This document shows positions 56,898 through 64,000 of a stretch of 64,000 nucleotides of DNA, piece by piece (within the stretch, counting starts at the first letter, position 1; each line of letters opens with the position of its first letter). Below the pieces are notes generated by a model. The model did not search any database and was not told where the DNA came from. It saw only the letters and a program-made list of their open reading frames with translations. A program made the position numbers and the translations under genes. Source of the stretch: Tipula vernalis (lineage: Eukaryota; Arthropoda; Insecta; Diptera; Tipulidae); the NCBI GenBank assembly GCA_958295665.1, contig OY282558.1:64592789-64656788 (forward strand), given 5' to 3'.

Positions 56898-57249
56898 AGC
56901 TGTCAAATGTTATTGCCAGTAATGTTATTAGGTAATTTGGCTGATTTTAATTAAATTTAATAATAATATATGTAATTAATACTAAAATCTATAATTTTAA
57001 TTTCAGGGAATTCATTATTTAAAGAAAAATCTTATCAGATAAGTATAAACTGTATACTACTAAATAATAATAATAATAAATATAATTTTTATATTTTATT
57101 TTCAGCTTCTGATCCTGAACACTATATTGCCTGAAATGGATACCCAATCCACGTCGACTACGGCCGAAATAAATAAGGACCTCGAGGAGTTGGAGCTCGA
57201 GGGGAAATCAAAGAGGAGAGCACGCCTCAGTGGGGCCGCGAGGAGAGTT

Positions 57250-57652
57250 ATATTTATTGCTTCAAAAACACTTAAAATTTTATTATTCTGGAATTAATTT
57301 TTATTAATTCCAGAATTTATTTTATTAATTTTATTTTGATCTTACATAAAGAGTACAATTTAGGTTGGAATACAATTATAAATCTCACCGAGCAATGGTT
57401 TGATTCGAGTTTATATACATAAAAAATGCAGGCGTTATCATCTTTACATTTTTTATGTTCACACGTTTTATTTTAAGTCAATTACATTATATTTTGCATA
57501 AAAGGCAAAATATATATTTACAGCATAATTCGTAATATTAAACTTGTTATGCATGTTAAAAAATATGACTGCATGTTTGTTGTTGTATGTTATCGTGGGC
57601 CGAATCGTGTGCGTTATTTATATTGCCTATTGTTATGTTACCTGTTGTGGGT
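57250..57652. mobile_element. About 400-bp insert in LINE-C ORF1
   Basis: AT-rich DNA splitting an otherwise continuous ORF1 (GAARR to RRLSHLIRSG). It has two hairpins: CTGGAATTAA..TTAATTCCAG (57281-57314) and ATTTTGCATAAAAGGCAAAAT (57491-57511). The ends and TSD are unclear; it may be a MITE or solo LTR. Confidence 0.5.
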
Positions 57653-58479
57653 TTACATAACTGGAGACGTCTGTCCCATTTAATTCGGTCAGGGATCTCC
57701 CGCGAAGCTGCCTTGCAGCAATGTAAGGAAAAAATCAAGAACAGAATTGTCTCAACTAACAAGAGGAATAGATCGGATGATGATTCGACCCCTAAAGGCA
57801 TTGCGGCTAAAAGAGGGAAAGTTTCCAGTCCATCACCGAAGGCATTTGAAGCCGCCCCAAAAGCTGCAACGGTAGGCGACAGTAAGAAGAGTTGCCCCGA
57901 GAACAGGACCGACACGGCCACAACATATAGTGCCGCAGTGAAGGCTATCAGGTTGGAGATTACCGACCAAGGCCACCCAGAAACAAAACTGGGTATTGCC
58001 CAGATTCTGGCAGTACAAGATGCCATAATAGATGGTATCAGCCCTAATTTCCTGGGATGTCGCACCAGAAACTGTTGGGTCACGGTCAACTGTGCCGACG
58101 AAGATACGGCAGAATGGCTCAGGGCAGAGTGGGGACGGGGCATCCCTGAAGGCAGTCGGGGAGGAGGAGTTGCCTCGCCCAAGGATTATGTTTGTTTACC
58201 TGCCGCGAGGGAGCAAGGAGACAAACGACAAAATACTGCGTCGTCTGGCAATCCAGAATAAGGACCTAAGAGACGCCGACTGGAGAATTATAGCGAGGAA
58301 GGAGCGAGAAAGCGACCTCCTTCAACTCACAATGTCAGTGTCACATAAAATGGCGGAGATACTGAAGGGCTCCAACTACAGAGTCAATTGGATGTTTTGC
58401 TCTGTACACTTCTGCCCAAAGAAGGAGGGGGCGGTGGATACAGTCAAGGGGAGAGGGCGGGGTCTAAGGCATCAATTCT

Positions 58480-61165
58480 CTGTCGCTCAAGGCACAATAT
58501 CTTCTCTATTAACCAATTTATTTCTAGGGATATCACGGCTGTTTCAATAGAAATGCCCTTACCAAAAGGAGGCAGAAGGGTGATTAACATCACTTCTGCA
58601 TACTTTCCCGGGGATGAAAATGACCCCCCTCCTTAATTGATACAGAGCTTCGTGCATTTTTGCATGATACATCACTAAAAATTCGTCATTGTTTGCGACG
58701 CTAATGCACACCACGTAGTCTGGGGAAGCAGCAACACCAATTTAAGAGGTGAGCAACTTTTTGAATTAGGTCTTAGTAACAACTTAGCAGTTAACAATAA
58801 AGGGAGTGATGCGACCTTTGTGAATGCGGTTAGAAGAGAGGTACTGGATCTTATCCTGTTTCACATGGGTACCTCCAGTGCAATTCTCGACTGGCATTTG
58901 TCCAAGGAAGCGTCCCTCTCAGATCATATGTACATCAGGTTTGATATCAAAATACCTTTGAGACAAGAGTTGATGGTAAGGATACTAAAACACACCAACT
59001 GGCCAGTCTATAACGACAGACTTTCGGATAACTTAGCTGGTCTACAGACCACGATAAACTCTGTCGATGACCTCGACAGAGTTGCAAATGACGTTACAGA
59101 GGCAATAATTAATGCCTTCCACTCAAGCCTTGGTGGAACCAAAACATGGAAAACATGAGACGGAATGTCCGAAAACTTTTTAATAGGGCTAAGAGGACGA
59201 ACGATTGGACTACCTATCGGAATTCCCTTACTCAATACAACATAGCTCTTAGGCAGAGCAAAAGACTCAGCTGCAGAGACTTCTGTAAGAAAATAGACAA
59301 ACTACCTATGGCGTGTCGACTTCAGAAGGCACTCTCCTTGGAGCACAGGAATCCCTTGGGATCTGTTAAGAAACCAAGTGGAGAGACAACCACAACCAGG
59401 GAGGAGACTCTGGAATGTCTAGTGAGAGGTCACTTCCCAAATTGTGTAGTACTGAGGGATCAGGAAGAATCCAACGCAAGTAGCGTATATCCGTATCTGG
59501 TCCCAAAAAAGGCTCACGAGTTCTCGAGGCAGTTTTTTACGCCGGAACGGATAGGCTGGGCAGTCAAAGCCCTCTGGACTCTAGGCAGCACGCCTACCAA
59601 GCAGGGAAATCAACTGAAACGGCCCTACACGAGCTGACATCGGAAATCGAAGATACGCTTAAAATAAAACCATCGCCATAGCGGCCACCAGGGGTTGCCC
59701 CCAGGGAGGTGTTCTCTCTCCTTTATTGTGGCTGATCGTGATGGATCAATTACTTACCAGACTGAGAAATTTAGACTTCTCGAACATTACCTATGCGGAT
59801 GACCTAGTCTTGATGGTTAGGGGCAGATTCGCAAATACAGTAGCGGAAAGGATGGAACAAGCCCTAGAGGTAGTAAATGATTGGTGCACGGAGGTGGGCC
59901 TTACGGTAAATCCCAACAAGGTCAACTGCACTCTCTTTACGAACCGGAGGAAAATTGGCCTCGCACCGATAGCCCTGCGGGGAGGGGGGGAGTAACTCTC
60001 CAACTATCAACGGAGGTTAAATATCTGGGTGTCGTACTTGATCAGAAATTGACATGGAATCCCCACTTAAATCATATCACAAACAAGGCGAATAAGGCCT
60101 ACTTCACCTGCCATAGAATGTTTGGCAAAACGTGGGGACTGAGCCCACAAATATTGGTATGGCTCTACCGGGCCGTCATTAGATCTATGGTCTCTTACGC
60201 GGCGTTTGTGTGGTGGCCAAAGACGGAGCAGACTGGTGCACGAAGAATACTGGATAAAATCCAGAGGTTAATCTGCGTGGGTGCAACTGGAGCAATGAGG
60301 ACTATTCCAACAGCTGCCCTTGAGAGAATACTGGGGCTCTCACCACTGCACCTACACATTAAAAAAGTAGCCGGTTCAAGAGGTCTGAGCCTAAAAATAA
60401 TAGCCAAAATTTAAACTGTAAGGCCAGGACACAAAAGTATCCTACACAAATTAAAGTTTAAGGAAGAATTGATCCAACTATCGGATTTGATGGTAAGGAC
60501 AATAGACTGTCGGAGGAATTTTACTATTAGTTTGCCGGATAGGGCAATGGTAGAGAATATTATCTCCTCCCTCTCACGCCATGCTTCTGTATGGTATACG
60601 GATGACCGACCTAGAGCTATGTATACCACTGGCCAGCACCCCCACAGTTTTTCAGGCAGAGACCTTTGCTATTCAGGTATGTGTGCTCCAATATCTCAAA
60701 AAGAAATATAAGAAGACCGAGTGCTATATAATCTCGGACAACCAGGCAGCTCTGCTAGCCTTACGAGCATCAGTGTTCAATTCGAAATTGTTCTGGAGCT
60801 GCTACTGTAATTTATTAGCATTGGGTAAAGTAAATAAAGTCACCCTTTTGTGGTATCCTGGCCACTCCATCATTAGAGGAAATGAGGCAGCAGACCGATG
60901 TGCAAAAATGGTAGCAAGCCGAGATTTATAATATTATACGTCTGGGAGAGGCACCGAGGATGGACCGACAATCCCTAAGATCCCTTACCTGGTTTTTAAC
61001 AGGGCACCGCCCTTTTAACGGCCATCTTCATAAAATGGGAAGGTCCCTTACGGACCAGTGCAGATTCTGCGACTGCGGTAAGGAGACATCGGAACACCTA
61101 CTATTCACATGCGATGCTATCATCCTAAAAAGATTAAAGTTCCTCAATGCGTATACCATATAATC
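58480..61165 (+). pseudogene. LINE-C ORF2: endonuclease, RT remnant, RNase H
   Basis: Fragments in several frames. Endonuclease: FISRDITAVSIEMPLPKGG, SAYFPGD, then CDANAHHVVWGS near 58695 and LSDHMYIRF near 58915 (SDH intact). Linker (59146-59637): RQSKRLSCRDFCKKID. The RT core from KSAG to DIEGAF is deleted; GCPQGGVLSPLLW and YADD follow (59690-59820). Thumb (59990-60410): VKYLGVVLDQKLTWNP, YAAFVWWPKTEQ. RNase H is partial: FQAETFAIQVC, ISDNQAALL, WYPGHSIIRGNEAADR (60640-60930). C-terminus (60960-61163): WFLTGHRPFNGHLHKMG, CRFCDCGKETSEHLLFTC. Confidence 0.8.
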
Positions 61166-61329
61166 CAGTGGCCTAACGCCGACCCACTGTATATGCATCA
61201 GGTAGCGGCGTTTATCAAGGATATAGATCTACAGTTCACTTAGGAATCTCTAGGGATGCACAATAGGCCTCAATGGTCGCAGTGCTCTGGGCTGCATACA
61301 CCCACCCTTTTAAACAAAAAACAAAAAAA

Positions 61330-63115
61330 AAGTGCAACTATCGAAATTGCAAAGTATCGATAGTTACTTACAGGTCGAATTATTTTATTCTACAGAACTC
61401 TTAGGAAGCCCTCTTAATAAAAAAAAAACATTTTTAATAAAATTCATATACATTTTGAAAATCAAGGAAGAAGCATCGGACAGTCAACTTCTAGTTTTAT
61501 TCAATAGTTTTTAATTGCAAAAACAACAACAGCACAAAAAAGCTTGTGCTCCAACACCCACTAAAATAGTATCTGTCTTGACCATACATGTCTGTTTATT
61601 AGATGTCGGCTTCTTTAGCTGTTATGCATTTGCTGAACTGTCAGTTTCCTCAATGTATCATTGTCCATAGTTGAACCGTTATTGACAATCAAGATAATCT
61701 TGGCCTTGCGCCATTCCCCGAATTTATCAAACATCCCCATCCAGCTTTATTGAACTGTTCCAACTAACTTCCATTTAAATTGTTCTATTAATTAAAGTAG
61801 TAATTAATAAAATTAAAATAAACAAAGTACTCGTATATTTAAAAAAAATGGTTATGTACGTGCCCCCAAGTTTATTGACACAACCTACCAAATGATTTTA
61901 AATAGAATTTTTCAGTTCCATTCAAATATTTAGGTCAATATATTCACGTACGACAACAACCTATTTATGTATTGAGACTTACCGATACATTTATAGTTGT
62001 ATATACATACATACAAATCTCACCGGTTTACTAATATACATACATATTTATATACATTTTTATAATATTATGTACTTTAAAAACAAATGAATGGAATTTT
62101 TTTTGTCAGGCCACTTTTTTGGGGCGCGCATGTGCTCTTTTATCGTATATACATAGCTACATATTATGCAACACGCGCTTTATTTTGATAAATACGCATA
62201 TTCTCGTTATTGACATCACACAAGGTCATCGGCGTTTCTTCAAATTGACATTGAAAATTTGTATGTAAAAGTAGAACAATACATTTATTTACCTAAGTTG
62301 CCTAACCCATAATCCGCTAAATTTGAGTCAGTTTATTATGATTCATATTATGATTAGAATAATATTTGAGACATCTGCAAAAATCATGAAAATATTTGCC
62401 CATATAACATACATACATGTATTGAGTATGATTCATTAATTCGAATTTACATAGAGGAACATCTGTTTCTTTAGCAAATAAATATAATGCGACACAAATC
62501 CTTTAAACCGCACATATAGTACATACGTACCGAGCATAAGAAATACTCCTATGCTGGGCGCCATAATGTCCATTTCCTATAAATCGGCAAATTAGCTAAA
62601 AATAAACACAACCACGTGAATTATTTATGTATGTATGTATTATGTTCATTTTTTGTTTATTTATAATCAACGAAATTTTCGTTTCATTTGTTTTTTTCTG
62701 ATGCAATCATAACAACAATTTTCACTCACAACACAACACAACTATAACTGATACTTTCTGATCAACATTAATACAATGTTTTCGAATAAACAATGAAAAC
62801 ATTTAAATTTATGATAATTTCTTGTAAATTTAGCGTTTTAAAGGTGTTTTGTTTTCGTCGATCGTTCTATCTCAAAGTAAGCACCGGGAATTATAATAGC
62901 TAAAGTTGTTAAGTATTTGCCTCAATAATCAAAACATTCAAATTTCTCCAAGGCTTGTATTTTTCGTGTAGGTTTAACCAAAAAAAAAAAAATCCGTTTT
63001 TCATTATTTAACAGTGTACGTTTTTATACCGATCGAATTCAAAAATACCACAGCTATTATTCAAATTGTTCATCGTTAAATTTTACATTTGAGAGATTTG
63101 ATTACATTTTTGCCA
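61330..63115. other. AT-rich region, no genes seen
   Basis: No ORF of note. ATACATACATAC/ATGTATGTATG tracts occur near 62005-62050 and 62625-62640. An inverted pair AACTATCGA..TCGATAGTT sits at 61336-61364, just beyond the LINE-C end. Confidence 0.5.
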
Positions 63116-63123
63116 CTCATCAC

Positions 63124-64000
63124 CCAGGTGATTTTCAATAAAATTGAATTTTCTACAAAATGTGTAGAAATATTCTAACGATCCAATTGCCATTAAGCAT
63201 GACAGTTACAGGTCTCAATGCCTATCGATAGAGGTATCAATTATCGGAATCGGAGCACAATTGCAGGTTTTCGATTTTGTAGCTCTGATTTTGTGGTCTA
63301 TAGTCCAGGTTATTTTCAATAAAATTGAATTTTCTACAAAATGTGTAGAAATATTCTAACGATCCAATTGCCATTTAGCATGACAATTACAGGTCTCAAT
63401 GCCTATCGATAGAGGTATCAATCATAGGAATCGGAGCACAATTGCAGGTTTTCGATTTTGTAGCGCTGATTTTGTGGTCTATAGTCCAGGTGATTTTCAA
63501 TAAAATTGAAATTTCTACAAAATGTGTAGAAATATTCTAACGATCCAATTGCCATTAAGCATGACAGTTACAGGTCTCAATGCCTATCGATAGAGGTATC
63601 AATCATCGGAATCGGAGCACAATTGCCGGTTTTCGATTTTGTAGCTCTGATTTTGTGGTCTATAGTCCAGGTTATTTTCAATAAAATTGAATTTTCTACA
63701 AAATGTGTAGAAATATTCTAACGATCCAATTGCCATTAAGCATGACAATTACAGGTCTCAATGCCTATCGATAGAGGTATCAATCATAGGAATCGGAGCA
63801 CAATTGCAGGTTTTCGATTTTGTAGCTCTGATTTTGTGGTCTATAGTTCAGGTGATTTTCAATAATATTGAAATTTCTACAAAATGTGTAGAAATATTCT
63901 AACGATCCAATTGCCATTAAGCATGACAGTTACAGGTATCAATGCCTATCGATAGAGGTATCAATTATAGGAATCAGAGCACAATTGCAGATTTTCGGTT
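63124..64000. repeat. 181-bp satellite array, dimeric higher-order pattern
   Basis: Four complete monomers (starting 63124, 63305, 63486, 63667) and a partial fifth (63848) run to the window end with an exact 181-bp period. Each monomer has the stem TTTCTACA-AAATG-TGTAGAAA and the palindrome CTATCGATAG (TATCGATA at 63223, 63404, 63585, 63766, 63947). Odd monomers have CAGGTGATT and GACAGTTAC; even ones have CAGGTTATT and GACAATTAC. No ORF. Confidence 0.97.

Larger units (their letters stand above)
56161..58480 (+). pseudogene. LINE-C ORF1, interrupted and frameshifted
   Basis: The N-terminal piece (56161-56310): NNKGGAPLNAPVSEDDMDHS. After the first insert, 57136 on: MDTQSTSTTAEINKDLEELE and RRARLSGAARR. 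After the second insert, 57655 on: RRLSHLIRSGISREAALQQC, then a Lys/Pro-rich body and ELRAEWGRG-type residues to 58160. A frameshift leads to 58150-58470: LPRPRIMFVYLPRG, DADWRIIARKERESDLLQLT, YRVNWMFCSVHFCPKK, the same DUF4780-like pattern as LINE-B ORF1. Confidence 0.7.
56050..61320 (+). mobile_element. LINE-C: degenerate non-LTR element with nested inserts
   Basis: Related to LINE-B in ORF1 and ORF2. The 5' portion (56050-56310) resembles the LINE-A 5' UTR end (CCGGATACTAGGTGACC; CAGCCTTACC) and starts ORF1. Inserts lie at about 56310-57105 and 57250-57652. ORF1 runs to about 58480 and ORF2 to about 61163, with an A-rich end near 61322. Heavily decayed; RT core deleted. Confidence 0.75.

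Noticed and set aside
57556..58182. 208-codon minus-strand frame with apparent membrane segments
   Set aside because: Antisense to LINE-C ORF1; the hydrophobicity mirrors the plus-strand codons.
1..64000. tRNA, rRNA or snRNA genes
   Set aside because: No cloverleaf box A/box B pairs or rRNA-like segments were noticed; a covariance-model scan would be decisive and was not possible.

Overview
This is an insect nuclear window: AT-rich, intron-containing, and made almost entirely of nested, decayed transposable elements around one recognisable host gene. That gene, minus strand at 20229-21579, is the single-intron gene for the eIF4E-binding protein (4E-BP, Thor in Drosophila). The insect order is not fixed by the sequence. 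ACATAC/ATGTAT microsatellite tracts look fly-like, but the TOS motif FDMDI differs from my recollection of the Drosophila form (FQLDL).

Layout. 1-1667: minus-strand Ty3/gypsy remnant of CsRn1 type (GYP-1). 3990-5580: duplicated GTTGAG-rich repeat, one copy carrying a pogo-like MITE. 5711-6315: a 605-bp internally deleted derivative of LINE-B with a 13-bp target-site duplication (TSD). 6330-10150: R1-like non-LTR element (LINE-D). 10628-19362: 5'-truncated LINE-A, split by a full-length LINE-B (12437-17991) with a perfect 13-bp TSD. 19365-22970: host island with the 4E-BP gene. 22975-28525: nearly full-length LINE-A on the plus strand, ending in (CCTAA)n, the common insect telomere repeat.

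29220-31740: gypsy remnant (GYP-2) carrying a foldback element with a 10-bp TSD. 32160-36690: second CsRn1-like gypsy (GYP-3). 36690-39660: no genes seen. 39660-45481: LTR-bounded gypsy with a SAP-domain Gag (GYP-4); most of its pol is missing and a transposase gene (DNA-T1) sits in that place. 45640-54360: Ty1/copia element split by a 6.4-kb DNA transposon (DNA-T2) that has a transposase related to DNA-T1 and a spliced second gene resembling DUF4806 proteins. 56050-61320: degenerate LINE-C with two inserts and a MITE. 61330-63115: no genes seen. 63124-64000: 181-bp satellite array with alternating monomer types, running off the window.

Nearly every element ORF carries frameshifts or stops, so these are mostly dead copies; the 4E-BP gene is intact. 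The most novel-looking unit is DNA-T1/DNA-T2: two divergent relatives of a CMC/CACTA-like transposon, one keeping short terminal inverted repeats, subterminal TTCGAA motifs and an intron-containing accessory gene. Names LINE-A to D, GYP-1 to 4 and DNA-T1/T2 are local labels. No database search was possible; family calls rest on motifs read by eye.
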